Part shown: one piece after another, positions 17,623 to 25,396 of the stretch
Layout of the letters: the number at the start of each line of letters is the position of its first letter
Numbering within the stretch: the first letter of the stretch is position 1
NCBI RefSeq assembly: GCF_048820895.1
Contig: NZ_JBMERQ010000007.1
Location: 62,001 to 126,000 of the forward strand
Direction: 5' to 3'
From: Cribrihabitans_A neustonicus
Lineage (GTDB): Bacteria > Pseudomonadota > Alphaproteobacteria > Rhodobacterales > Rhodobacteraceae
Length of the DNA: 64,000 nucleotides
Notes under the pieces: generated by a model
Database searches by the model: none
What the model saw: the letters and a program-made list of their open reading frames with translations, nothing else
Told to the model about the DNA's origin: nothing
Made by a program: the position numbers and the translations under genes

Positions 17623-17852
17623 GGCTTTCCTAACCTCCGGCCCCTGTAATGTTACCGCAAACGGCGTTGTGCCGCTTATCCCCCAATTCCCATTCTGCTG
17701 CAACTCCCCCAAAGTGCCGCAGGGACAGATTAGCACCCAAAGACCACATGTCCGCCTGTCTCCGCCTCCCGCGCGGAGAACGGATACGGGCGTTGCGGGC
17801 CGAACGGGCCGTGCCCATATATTACGATGACTATACCCAAAAAGGAGCGCCC

Positions 17853-18092
17853 ATGACTCAGGATACGCTCTCCGCCTTCTTTGGCTGGCTGACCATGTTT
17901 CATCTTGGCCTGTTCACCCTCGCCGCACTTGCGCTGATGGTGATGCGCGATTGGATTGCCAGGCTGCACGCCCGGCTGTTCGGTCTTGCGCCCGCCGACG
18001 TCAGCCTGACTGCCTACCGCTGGCTGGGAGGTTACAAGATCCTGATCCTTGTCACCGCGCTCGGCCCCTGGGTGGCGCTGCAGCTGATCTGA
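17853..18092 (+). CDS. DUF6868 family small membrane protein
   Basis: 79 residues with two predicted membrane helices (about 6-29, FFGWLTMFHLGLFTLAALAL, and about 55-78). Function unknown. AAAGGAG lies 6 bases before the ATG at 17853, which decides the start over the longer open frame. It is followed 69 bases on by the DUF1244 gene in the same direction; the two may be co-transcribed. Confidence 0.82.
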   Translation: MTQDTLSAFFGWLTMFHLGLFTLAALALMVMRDWIARLHARLFGLAPADVSLTAYRWLGGYKILILVTALGPWVALQLI

Positions 18093-18161
18093 CCCTATTG
18101 CCCGCGGCCGGCCCCGCTGCTACGCCTGAACGCGAATGCGCCGACATCAAGGAGGCCTCCT

Positions 18162-18476
18162 ATGGATCCGCAGACCGAAATCGAACTTCAAGCCGCAGCC
18201 TTCCGCCGCTTGCAGAAGCATCTGATGGAAGACCGCACCGATGTGCAGAACATCGACCTGATGAATCTGGCCGGCTTCTGCCGAAATTGCCTAAGCCGCT
18301 GGTATCAGGAGGCCGCCAACCAGAAGGGCATCGAGATGGGCAAGGAGGAAGCCCGCGAGATCTTCTATGGGATGACCATGGACGAGTGGAAAGCCAGGTA
18401 CCAGACCGAGGCGGGCGCGGGCAAACAGGCGGCTTTCGAGACCGCGTTCAAGGAAAACGTGACGGACAAGCGTTAG
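18162..18476 (+). CDS. DUF1244 domain-containing protein
   Basis: 104 residues, mostly helical, soluble. The conserved core NLAGFCRNCLSRWYQEAA (about 35-52) holds a CxxC typical of the family, and GMTMDEWKARYQ follows. The family is widespread in proteobacteria and has no established function. AAGGAGG precedes the ATG. Confidence 0.88.
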   Translation: MDPQTEIELQAAAFRRLQKHLMEDRTDVQNIDLMNLAGFCRNCLSRWYQEAANQKGIEMGKEEAREIFYGMTMDEWKARYQTEAGAGKQAAFETAFKENVTDKR

Positions 18477-18493
18477 GTCCGCGCCCATTCAAG

Positions 18494-18512
18494 GGAGGGG
18501 CCCTGCCCCTCC
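18494..18512 (+). terminator. Hairpin after the DUF1244 gene
   Basis: An 8-bp perfect stem (GGAGGGGC with GCCCCTCC, 3-base loop) 18 bases after the stop. There is no T-run, so it is a possible Rho-type or weak 3' end only. Confidence 0.4.
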
Positions 18513-18646
18513 TGGCCTGGCGGCCAATTCATCTCCGGGTATTTCGCGGTCAGAAAGTTAAGCCCGCCGCCGCAGCGGACGGTTGATCGCGGTCATGTGC
18601 GCAGGCTCCTGCCTTTGGTAGGCTTGCCTCCGGAAGGAGGCCCCCG

Positions 18647-19630
18647 ATGCGTGCGATGCTGCTGGAGAAGCCTGGCAAGCCGCTGGTTCTGCGTGACATA
18701 CCGGTTCCGAAGCCCGGCCCTGGCCAGATCCTGATCCGGGTTGAGGCCTGCGGGGTGTGCCGCACCGATCTTCATGTCGCCGACGGTGAACTGCCCCGCC
18801 CCAAGCTGCCGCTGGTGCCAGGGCATGAAATCGTCGGCCGGGTGGCCGCGCTGGGGCCTGGCCGGCAGGATTTCGTAATCGGCCAGCGGCTCGGAGTGCC
18901 TTGGCTCGGCCATGCCTGTGGCAGCTGCCCCTATTGCCGCATGCAGCGGGAGAACCTTTGCGATGCCCCGCTATTCACCGGCTACACCTTCGATGGAGGC
19001 TATGCCGAGTACTGCCTGGCGCATGCCGGCTTCGCCTTTCCGCTCTCCGAAACCACTGACGCGGCAGATCTGGCGCCGCTGCTATGCGCCGGGCTGATCG
19101 GCTACCGCTGCCTTGCCCGCGCTGGCCCGGCAGCGGCGCTAGGACTATACGGCTTTGGCGCCGCGGCGCATATCCTGTGCCAGATTGCCAAATGGCAAGG
19201 CCGCCGGGTCTTTGCCTTCACCCGCGAGGGCGACGCGGAGGCGCAGGCCTTTGCCCGCCGGCTGGGCGCCGATTGGGCGGGCGCATCCACAGACCCTGCG
19301 CCGGAGCCGCTTGACGCAGCCATTCTCCTTGCCCCTGCGGGAGAGCTGGTGCCCAAGGCGCTGAAGGATGTGCGCAAGGGCGGCCGCGTGGTCTGCGGCG
19401 GCATCCACATGAGCGACATCCCCGCCTTCCCCTACGCCGACCTGTGGCAGGAGCGCGAGGTCGTGTCGGTTGCGAACCTGACCCGCGCCGATGGCGCGGC
19501 CTTTTTCCCGCTGGCCCAGGCAGCGGGCGTCAGAGCAGAGACCGTGCCCTATCCGCTGGATGAGGCCAACCGGGCGCTCGCGGACCTGCGCGCGGGCAGT
19601 CTGCAAGGGGCTGCAGTGCTTCTGCCCTGA
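18647..19630 (+). CDS. Zinc-dependent alcohol dehydrogenase family protein
   Basis: 327 residues of the medium-chain dehydrogenase family. Catalytic zinc ligands are Cys38 (CGVCRTD) and the His60-Glu61 pair (PGHE). The structural zinc site is Cys91, 94, 97 and 105 (CGSCPYC...C). The cofactor fold starts near LGLYGFGAAAHI. The zinc-site arrangement and the LLCAGLIGYRCL segment resemble AdhA/AdhP-type enzymes that oxidise simple alcohols with NAD. GGAAGGAGG precedes the ATG. The physiological substrate is not evident from the neighbours. Confidence 0.9.
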   Translation: MRAMLLEKPGKPLVLRDIPVPKPGPGQILIRVEACGVCRTDLHVADGELPRPKLPLVPGHEIVGRVAALGPGRQDFVIGQRLGVPWLGHACGSCPYCRMQRENLCDAPLFTGYTFDGGYAEYCLAHAGFAFPLSETTDAADLAPLLCAGLIGYRCLARAGPAAALGLYGFGAAAHILCQIAKWQGRRVFAFTREGDAEAQAFARRLGADWAGASTDPAPEPLDAAILLAPAGELVPKALKDVRKGGRVVCGGIHMSDIPAFPYADLWQEREVVSVANLTRADGAAFFPLAQAAGVRAETVPYPLDEANRALADLRAGSLQGAAVLLP

Positions 19631-19645
19631 CCTGCGGCCGCGAAA

Positions 19646-19667
19646 AAAGGGGCCATGCGGCCCCTTT
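19646..19667. terminator. Bidirectional terminator between adh and dat
   Basis: A 9-bp stem (AAAGGGGCC with GGCCCCTTT, loop ATGC). The plus side continues TTTCCCTT and the minus side TTTTTT, so it can end both convergent transcripts. Confidence 0.85.
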
Positions 19668-19688
19668 CCCTTCGTATCCGCTGAGGCG

Positions 19689-20549
19689 TCAGATCGCCGT
19701 CTTGCGGCTTTCCTCAAGGTAGATCTCGCGCAGGCGCTTTGCGATCGGGCCCGGGGTGCCATCGCCGAGAGCCACGCCATCGATCTCCACCACCGGCATC
19801 ACAAAGGCCGAGGCGGAGGTGGTGAAGGCCTCGTCCGCGCCCTGGGCCTCCTCGATGGTGAACAGGCGCTCTTCGATTTGCATCTGCGCCTCCTCGGCCA
19901 GGCGCAGCACCGCGGCGCGGGTGATGCCGTGCAGGATGTCGTTGCTCAGCGGCCGGGTCACGATGGTGCCACCCTTCACAAAATAAGCGTTGTTCGAAGT
20001 GCCTTCAGTGACATAGCCGTCCTCGACCAGCCAGGCATCATCAGCGCCAGCCTTCTTGGCCATCATCTTGCCCATCGAGGGGTAAAGCAGCTGCACTGTC
20101 TTGATGTCGCGGCGGCCCCAGCGGATGTCCTCGACCGAGATCACCTTGGCGCCCTTCTTTGCCGCCGCACTGTCGGCGAGGCCCGGCTTGTTCTGGGTGA
20201 ACAGCACCAGCGAGGGCGGGGTGTCCTCAGACGGGAACACGAAATCACGGTCGCCGTCGGAGCCGCGGCTCACCTGCAGATAGACCAGCCCTTCCACGAT
20301 ACCGTTCATTTCCACCAGCTGGCGATGGATCTCCAGCAGCTCCTCCTTGGAGCAGGGGGAGGCCATGTCCAGCTCCTTCAGCGAGCGCTCCAGCCGGACG
20401 GCGTGGCCTTCGAAGTCGATCAGCTTGCCGTCCAGCACCGAGGTCACCTCGTAAACCGCGTCGGCAAACAGGAAGCCGCGGTCAAAGATCGAGATTTTGG
20501 CCTCGGTTTCCGGCAGGTATTCGCCGTTCACATATACGGTTCGGGTCAT
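19689..20549 (-). CDS. dat: D-amino-acid transaminase (fold-type IV PLP enzyme)
   Basis: 286 residues. Class IV aminotransferase of the branched-chain/D-amino-acid type. The PLP lysine is Lys150 (RRDIKTVQLL), with the conserved IFDRGFLFADAVYEV near residues 21-35 and EGTSNNAYFV later. D-amino-acid preference is inferred from sequence type and from its operon with dgcA and dgcN, which act on D-glutamate. GAGGAG precedes the ATG at 20549. It starts 10 bases after dgcA and is the last gene of the operon. Confidence 0.88.
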   Translation of the reverse strand: MTRTVYVNGEYLPETEAKISIFDRGFLFADAVYEVTSVLDGKLIDFEGHAVRLERSLKELDMASPCSKEELLEIHRQLVEMNGIVEGLVYLQVSRGSDGDRDFVFPSEDTPPSLVLFTQNKPGLADSAAAKKGAKVISVEDIRWGRRDIKTVQLLYPSMGKMMAKKAGADDAWLVEDGYVTEGTSNNAYFVKGGTIVTRPLSNDILHGITRAAVLRLAEEAQMQIEERLFTIEEAQGADEAFTTSASAFVMPVVEIDGVALGDGTPGPIAKRLREIYLEESRKTAI

Positions 20550-20559
20550 CTTGGTCTCC

Positions 20560-21525
20560 TCAACCCCAAAGCGCCGGTTCCGGCGGGTGCACGCCCTCGG
20601 CATCAAACAACAGTGGTTCGGCGCGGTCTTCGGCCAGCAGGAGCGGGCCGTCAAGATCCGTTACCGCCGCACCCTGCGCCACCAGAACCGCGGGCGCCAT
20701 AGCAAGCGAGGAGCCGACCATGCAGCCGACCATTACATCGAAGCCGCGCGCCAGCGCTTCTTCGCGCAGTTTCAGCGCCTCGGTGAGGCCGCCGGTCTTG
20801 TCCAGCTTGATGTTGATGACGTCGTATTTTCCCTCGAGTGCTGCGAGGCTTGCACGGTCGTGGCAGCTTTCATCGGCGCACACCGGCACCGGGCGGTCCA
20901 TGCCGATCAGGGCCTCGTCCTCGCCCGCGGGCAGGGGCTGCTCCACCAGGCCGACGCCGAGGCGCATCAGGTGCGGGGCGAGCTCGGCATAGACTTCGGC
21001 ACTCCAGCCCTCGTTGGCGTCGACGATGATCTTCGCCTCCGGCGCGCCAGCGCGCACCGCTTCCAGCCGCGGCATGTCGTCGGGGGTGCCGAGCTTGATC
21101 TTCAGAAGCGGCCGGTGCGCGTTGGCGGCAGCCTGTTCGCGCATCTTCTCGGGTGTGTCGAGTGACAGCGTGTAGGCGGTGATCTCCGGCCCCGGCGCGG
21201 GCAGCCCTGCCAGTTCCCAGACTCGCTTGCCCGCCTGCTTTGCCTCCAGATCCCACAGCGCGCAATCGACCGCGTTGCGGGCAGCGCCCGGGGGCAGCAA
21301 CGACTGCAGCTCTTCGCGGGTGAACTCGGCGGGCAGCCCCTCGATCTCGGCAGTCACGCTCTCCAGCGTCTCGCCGTAGCGCGCGTAAGGCACGCATTCG
21401 CCCCGACCGGTGACGCCGTCCTTTTCGACCTTGACGGTCAGCACTTTGGCTTCGGTGCGCGACCCGCGCGAGATGGTGAAGACCTGCGCCAGCTTGAATG
21501 TATCCGGGGTGACGGTGACTTTCAT
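20560..21525 (-). CDS. dgcA: N-acetyl-D-glutamate racemase DgcA / dipeptide epimerase family
   Basis: 321 residues, enolase superfamily (muconate-lactonizing subgroup, dipeptide-epimerase-like). Metal ligands Asp169 (IIVDANEG), Glu195 (LVEQPL) and Asp218 (CADES), and catalytic lysines Lys144 (LKIKLG) and Lys240 (NIKLDKTGG), are all present. By itself it would be called an L-Ala-D/L-Glu epimerase. The neighbouring dgcN makes the DgcA assignment better: in the known pathway DgcN acetylates D-glutamate and DgcA racemises the product. AAGGG lies 8 bases before the ATG at 21525. Confidence 0.88.
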   Translation of the reverse strand: MKVTVTPDTFKLAQVFTISRGSRTEAKVLTVKVEKDGVTGRGECVPYARYGETLESVTAEIEGLPAEFTREELQSLLPPGAARNAVDCALWDLEAKQAGKRVWELAGLPAPGPEITAYTLSLDTPEKMREQAAANAHRPLLKIKLGTPDDMPRLEAVRAGAPEAKIIVDANEGWSAEVYAELAPHLMRLGVGLVEQPLPAGEDEALIGMDRPVPVCADESCHDRASLAALEGKYDVINIKLDKTGGLTEALKLREEALARGFDVMVGCMVGSSLAMAPAVLVAQGAAVTDLDGPLLLAEDRAEPLLFDAEGVHPPEPALWG

Positions 21526-21601
21526 GACGCTGCCCTTCTCTCTTTCGTTCCACTGCGGCCCATGTGCCGCGCAGGCGCCGGCCGCAACCGGCCCCTGCTC
21601 T

Positions 21602-21622
21602 TTCATCTTGCCAAAAATACTC
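21602..21622 (+). repeat. Single arm of a dispersed TTCATCTT...AAATACTC repeat
   Basis: TTCATCTTGCCAAAAATACT and one further C, in the dgcN-dgcA gap, matches the right arm of the full palindrome at 24158-24211 at 18 of 21 positions. It is followed by CCCGCCGGAGGC, a companion sequence I associate with this roseobacter repeat. Confidence 0.6.
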
Positions 21623-21675
21623 CCGCCGGAGGCTTCCCAGGCCGCACCTGAACGCCTCCGGCAGAAGCGGTTAGA

Positions 21676-22677
21676 TCAGACCGCAGCGAGCGCGTCCACC
21701 AGACGGCCAGCACCGTGGCGGTACGGGTCGACGGCGGGGAGGCCCATGCGTTTCTCGACGCGCGCCAGATAGGTCACCGCCTCATCCTCGCTCAGGTGCT
21801 GGGTGTTGACCGAAATGCCCACCACCTTGCAGTCCGGATTGGCCCGCTGGGCCAGCGGCAGCGCCACGTCGCGCAGCTCCTCCAGCGAGGGCACGGCGTA
21901 ATCCGGCAGACCGCGCATGTGCTCGCGGGTTGGCTCGTGGCAGAGGATCAGTGCATCCGGCTGGCCGCCATGCACCAGCGCGAGGGTGACGCCGGAATAG
22001 GAGATGTGGAACAGCGAGCCCTGGCCTTCGATCAGGTCCCAGTGGTCGTCGTCGTTGTCGGGCGTCAGGTATTCGATGGAGCCCGCCATGAAGTCGGCGA
22101 TCACCGCGTCCAGCGGCACGCCTTCGCCGGTGATCAGGATGCCGGTCTGGCCGGTGGCGCGGAAGGTCGACTTCATGCCGCGCTTCTGCATCTCGGCATC
22201 CATAGCCAGGGCCGTATACATCTTGCCGACCGAGCAATCGGTGCCCACGGCGAGGCAACGCTTGCCGCGGCGCCTAACCCCGTTGGCGATCGGGTATTTC
22301 ACCGCAGGCACCCGCACGTCATGCAGGGTGCGGCCATGCTCCTTGGCGGCGGATGCCAGGTCTTCCTCGTCGCGCAGCAGGTTGTGCAGGCCGGAGGCGA
22401 GGTCATAGCCCAGCGCCAGCGCCTCGAGCAGCACTTCTTTCCAGGCGGGCGAGATCACACCGCCGCGGTTGGCCACGCCGATCACCAGCGTCTTGGCGCC
22501 GGCTTCGCGGGCCTCGGCCAGGGTCATGTCGGCCAGCCCCAGATCAGCGCCGCAGCCCGGCAGGCGGAACTGGCCGACCGCGTGATCCGGACGCCAGTCG
22601 CGGATGCCGATGGCCACCTTGGCGGCGAGCATGTCGGGCGCATCGCCCAGGAACAGCAGATATGGGGTCTCGATCAT
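21676..22677 (-). CDS. dgcN: DgcN family protein (DUF1611), D-glutamate N-acetyltransferase
   Basis: 333 residues, DUF1611 family with a P-loop-like segment GTDCSVGKMYTA (about 141-152). In the DgcN-DgcA pathway described for marine bacteria, DgcN acetylates D-glutamate and DgcA converts the product to the L-form. The start at 22677 (MIETPYLLFLGDAPD) has AAGGAGG upstream; the 90 open codons before it are not protein-like. First gene of dgcN-dgcA-dat, 150 bases before dgcA and divergent from malyl-CoA lyase. Confidence 0.88.
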   Translation of the reverse strand: MIETPYLLFLGDAPDMLAAKVAIGIRDWRPDHAVGQFRLPGCGADLGLADMTLAEAREAGAKTLVIGVANRGGVISPAWKEVLLEALALGYDLASGLHNLLRDEEDLASAAKEHGRTLHDVRVPAVKYPIANGVRRRGKRCLAVGTDCSVGKMYTALAMDAEMQKRGMKSTFRATGQTGILITGEGVPLDAVIADFMAGSIEYLTPDNDDDHWDLIEGQGSLFHISYSGVTLALVHGGQPDALILCHEPTREHMRGLPDYAVPSLEELRDVALPLAQRANPDCKVVGISVNTQHLSEDEAVTYLARVEKRMGLPAVDPYRHGAGRLVDALAAV

Positions 22678-22977
22678 GTGGGGCCCTCCTTCGAATTCAG
22701 ACTTACGGCAGACTCTAGAGCGGCGCGCCCGGGAGCGTATCCCTATTCCTGCCGCGGGTGCGCCGCGCCATGCAAGATTTTGCCTCGCATCCGCCATTCT
22801 GCGGGAGGAACTCCGGCCGCAATCCGCCGGATGGCTGATCCTTGCGCCAAACGCGCCTCCCGCGCCGCATTCTGCACGCGCGATGCTGCAAGTGCACAAA
22901 TCCCCTTGCGCGCCACCCCGCAATTTCCTACCACAATCACGAGACATTCCGCAATTTCATTACCCGGAGACCTGACC
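22678..22977. promoter_or_regulatory. Shared control region of dgcN and malyl-CoA lyase, with a direct repeat
   Basis: 300 bases between divergent genes, no gene inside. CCGCAATTTC occurs at 22918-22927 and 22949-22958, 31 bases apart (three helical turns), just upstream of the malyl-CoA lyase start. This spacing suggests a regulator site. GCAATTTCATT (22951-22961) recurs at 24720-24730 upstream of the LysE/Lrp pair. Confidence 0.45.
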
Positions 22978-23937
22978 ATGAGCTTCCGCCTCCAGCCCGC
23001 CGCCCCGGCCCGCCCCAACCGCTGCCAGCTGTTCGGCCCGGGTTCCAAGGTCAAACTGTTCGAGAAGATGGCGGCCTCGGCGGCCGATGTGATCAACCTC
23101 GACCTGGAGGATTCGGTGGCGCCCAGCGACAAGGACCAGGCCCGCGCCAACGTGATCGAGGCGATCGGCAGCGTTGATTGGGGCAGCAAGTACCTGTCCG
23201 TGCGCATCAACGGGCTCGACACACCCTACTGGTACCGCGACGTGGTGGATCTGTTGGAGCAGGCGGGCGAGCGGCTTGACCAGATCATGATCCCCAAGGT
23301 GGGCTGCGCCGAGGATGTCTACGCAGTAGACGCGCTGGTCACCGCGATTGAGCGCGCCAAGGGCCGCACCAAGCCAGTCTCCTTCGAGGTGATCATCGAA
23401 TCGGCGGCGGGCATCGCGCATGCGGAGGCGATTGCGGCCTCCTCGCCCCGCCTGCAGGCGATGAGCCTGGGGGCTGCGGATTTTGCCGCCTCCATGGGGA
23501 TGCAGACCACCGGCATCGGCGGCACCCAGGAGAACTACTACATGCTGCGAGAGGGTCAAAAGCACTGGTCAGACCCCTGGCACTGGGCCCAGGCCGCCAT
23601 CGTCGCCGCCTGCCGCACCCACGGCATCCTGCCAGTGGACGGGCCGTTCGGCGACTTCTCCGACACCGACGGTTACATCGCCCAAGCCAGGCGCTCCGCA
23701 ACACTGGGGATGGTCGGCAAATGGGCAATCCACCCGAGCCAGATCGAACTGGCCAACCAGGTCTTCACCCCCTCGGAAGAGGCGGTGCAGGAGGCCCGCG
23801 AGATCCTGGCGGCAATGGAAGAGGCCAAGGCTTCTGGCGCCGGCGCCACGGTCTACAAGGGCCGTCTTGTCGACATCGCCTCGATCAAGCAGGCTGAAGT
23901 GATTGTGGCGCAGGCCGAACTGATCGCGGACAGCTGA
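22978..23937 (+). CDS. mcl1: L-malyl-CoA/beta-methylmalyl-CoA lyase
   Basis: 319 residues of the HpcH/HpaI aldolase-CitE family. Cleaves beta-methylmalyl-CoA to glyoxylate and propionyl-CoA, and L-malyl-CoA to acetyl-CoA and glyoxylate, steps of the ethylmalonyl-CoA pathway used for C2 assimilation. INLDLEDSVAPSDK (about 38-51), VRINGLDTP and SFEVIIESAAGIAHAEAIA are typical; the Mg-binding Glu and Asp are in place. The N-terminus SFRLQPAAPARPNRCQLFGP is that of Rhodobacteraceae Mcl1. GGAGA precedes the ATG. A terminator follows. Confidence 0.95.
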   Translation: MSFRLQPAAPARPNRCQLFGPGSKVKLFEKMAASAADVINLDLEDSVAPSDKDQARANVIEAIGSVDWGSKYLSVRINGLDTPYWYRDVVDLLEQAGERLDQIMIPKVGCAEDVYAVDALVTAIERAKGRTKPVSFEVIIESAAGIAHAEAIAASSPRLQAMSLGAADFAASMGMQTTGIGGTQENYYMLREGQKHWSDPWHWAQAAIVAACRTHGILPVDGPFGDFSDTDGYIAQARRSATLGMVGKWAIHPSQIELANQVFTPSEEAVQEAREILAAMEEAKASGAGATVYKGRLVDIASIKQAEVIVAQAELIADS

Positions 23938-23961
23938 CACCGGTTCGGGAGAGACTTTTTG

Positions 23962-23990
23962 AAGGGCGCCCGGCGGGGCGCCCTTTGTGT
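23962..23990 (+). terminator. Intrinsic terminator of mcl1
   Basis: A 9-bp perfect stem (AAGGGCGCC with GGCGCCCTT) followed by TGTGTTT, 25 bases after the stop. Confidence 0.85.
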
Positions 23991-24157
23991 TTGGACGAAG
24001 CAATGCCGGATTTCCCCTGCTGCATAGGGCCGGGGTACATATGAGATCTCCCGCATGGGCGCGTTTATTGCCGCCAAAGGCGGCCCAGGACCGGGTATGG
24101 GCAGCCTAGGGAGGGTACCCAACACCTTCGCCGCGCTTGCCGCCGCTGCGGCGCAGT

Positions 24158-24211
24158 GAGTATTTGCAGAAAGATGAAAGGCAGTTGAACTTCATCTTTC
24201 CCTAAATACTC
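24158..24211. repeat. Imperfect palindrome, dispersed intergenic element
   Basis: Two 21-base arms at 24158-24178 and 24191-24211 are inverted copies (18 of 21 paired; the three mismatches are central), with a 12-base loop. The arm pattern is GAGTATTT-NNN-GAAAGATGAA. A single arm also occurs at 21602-21622. It lies just past the 3' end of the Lrp gene and may act as its transcription end. Confidence 0.65.
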
Positions 24212-24232
24212 AATTCCAGTGGCCGCCGGGGG

Positions 24233-24685
24233 TCACGCCCGCAGATCCTTGGGCGAGCCCATCACCACATAAGTCGTGATTCCTGTCACATAAGGCGAGG
24301 TGCCGAGGATGTCGGTGTGGAACCGCTTGTAGCTGGGCAAGTCGGCGCATTCGACGCGCAGGAGGTATTCGATGGTGCCGGTGATGTTGTGGCACTCGAC
24401 CACCTCCGGCGCCGCCTGCATGGCACGCTCGAACGCTTCCTGCGCTTCCTTGGTGTGCTCCCCCAGCCCCACTCCGATATAGGTGGCAAAGCCGACGCCC
24501 ATCTTCTGCCGGTCCAGTACTGCACGGTAGCCGGTGATGACGCCGCTGCGCTCCAGCTCCTGCACCCGGCGCAGGCAAGCGGAGGGCGACAGGCCGACGC
24601 GTTCGGCCAGTTCCAGGTTGCTGAGCCGGCCATCGCGGCTGAGCTCTTGCAATATCTGCTGGTTTATCCGGTCATTTTTCGCCAT
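24233..24685 (-). CDS. Lrp/AsnC family transcriptional regulator
   Basis: 150 residues. Helix-turn-helix at about 5-62 (LELAERVGLSPSACLRRVQEL) and RAM domain at about 70-145 (GHNIT-type effector segment: CHNITGTIEYLLRVE). It is divergent from a LysE-type exporter, the classic pair in which the regulator senses the amino acid that the exporter removes. The start at 24685 (MAKNDRINQQIL) lacks a clear ribosome binding site; leaderless or weak initiation is possible. The frame is open for 77 codons upstream, inside the LysE gene, and is not used. Confidence 0.9.
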   Translation of the reverse strand: MAKNDRINQQILQELSRDGRLSNLELAERVGLSPSACLRRVQELERSGVITGYRAVLDRQKMGVGFATYIGVGLGEHTKEAQEAFERAMQAAPEVVECHNITGTIEYLLRVECADLPSYKRFHTDILGTSPYVTGITTYVVMGSPKDLRA

Positions 24686-24740
24686 CGATTGCAAAAATAC
24701 GCCGGAAGCGCTGCAGAACGCAATTTCATTTGCCGGGGTT

Positions 24741-24759
24741 TGCGCAATTAATCTGCGCA
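24741..24759. promoter_or_regulatory. Candidate operator between Lrp and LysE genes
   Basis: TGCGCA at 24741-24746 and at 24754-24759, separated by ATTAATC, forms a palindrome that runs into the LysE start codon. With the GCAATTTCATT patch at 24720-24730 it fills the 73-base divergent region. Binding by the adjacent Lrp-type protein is inferred. Confidence 0.45.
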
Positions 24760-25355
24760 TGACCCACGAACTCCTCGCAGCCCTTGCGCTTTTCGCCTTC
24801 GTCTCCTCGATCACCCCGGGGCCGAACAACCTGATGCTGATGGCCTCCGGCGCCAACTTCGGCTTCCGCCGTACCATCCCCCATATGCTGGGGGTGGCGC
24901 TGGGGTTCGTGTTCATGGTGCTGCTGGTTGGCGCCGGGCTGGTGCAGGTGTTTGATGCCTTCCCGGTGAGCTACACGGTTCTCAAAGTGGTCTCGGTCAC
25001 CTACCTGCTCTGGCTCGCGTGGAAAATCGCCCATGCCGCCCCGGCCGAAGCTAAGGGCGAGGCGGGCCGGCCGATGACCTTCCTGCAGGCCGCCGCTTTC
25101 CAGTGGGTGAACCCCAAGGCCTGGGCGATGGCGCTGACTGCGATCAGCGCCTACACGCCGGATCAGACGCTGGCTGCGATCCTCTTCGTGGGCGTGGTCT
25201 TCGGCGCGATCAACCTGCCTTCGGTCGGCTCCTGGACGGTACTGGGGCAGCAGATGGCGCGGTTCCTCACCAGCCCGCGGCGGCTCACGCTGTTCAACTG
25301 GACCATGGCGCTTTTGCTGGTGGCTTCGCTCTACCCGGTGATCTGGCCGCAGTGA
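24759..25355 (+). CDS. LysE family amino-acid exporter
   Basis: 198 residues, six membrane helices, RhtB/LysE family. The N-terminal signature FVSSITPGPNNLMLMASG (about 15-32) and the central FQWVNPKAWAMALT (about 112-125) are diagnostic. Exports amino acids or related metabolites across the inner membrane. The ATG at 24759 has no Shine-Dalgarno sequence and overlaps a palindrome, so translation may be leaderless. Substrate not determinable. Confidence 0.92.
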   Translation: MTHELLAALALFAFVSSITPGPNNLMLMASGANFGFRRTIPHMLGVALGFVFMVLLVGAGLVQVFDAFPVSYTVLKVVSVTYLLWLAWKIAHAAPAEAKGEAGRPMTFLQAAAFQWVNPKAWAMALTAISAYTPDQTLAAILFVGVVFGAINLPSVGSWTVLGQQMARFLTSPRRLTLFNWTMALLLVASLYPVIWPQ

Positions 25356-25360
25356 GATAG

Positions 25361-25389
25361 AGCGCCCGCCCCAGTCAAGGACGGGCGCT
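25361..25389. terminator. Hairpin between convergent LysE and AraC-type genes
   Basis: An 8-bp stem (AGCGCCCG with CGGGCGCT) with a 13-base loop in the 41-base convergent gap. No T-run on either strand, so only a possible terminator. Confidence 0.4.
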
Positions 25390-25396
25390 GCGCGGA

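Noticed and set aside
20560..21525. Muropeptide L-Ala-D/L-Glu epimerase
   Set aside because: The fold fits, but the adjacent dgcN gene makes N-acetyl-glutamate racemase the better call; dipeptide activity is still possible.
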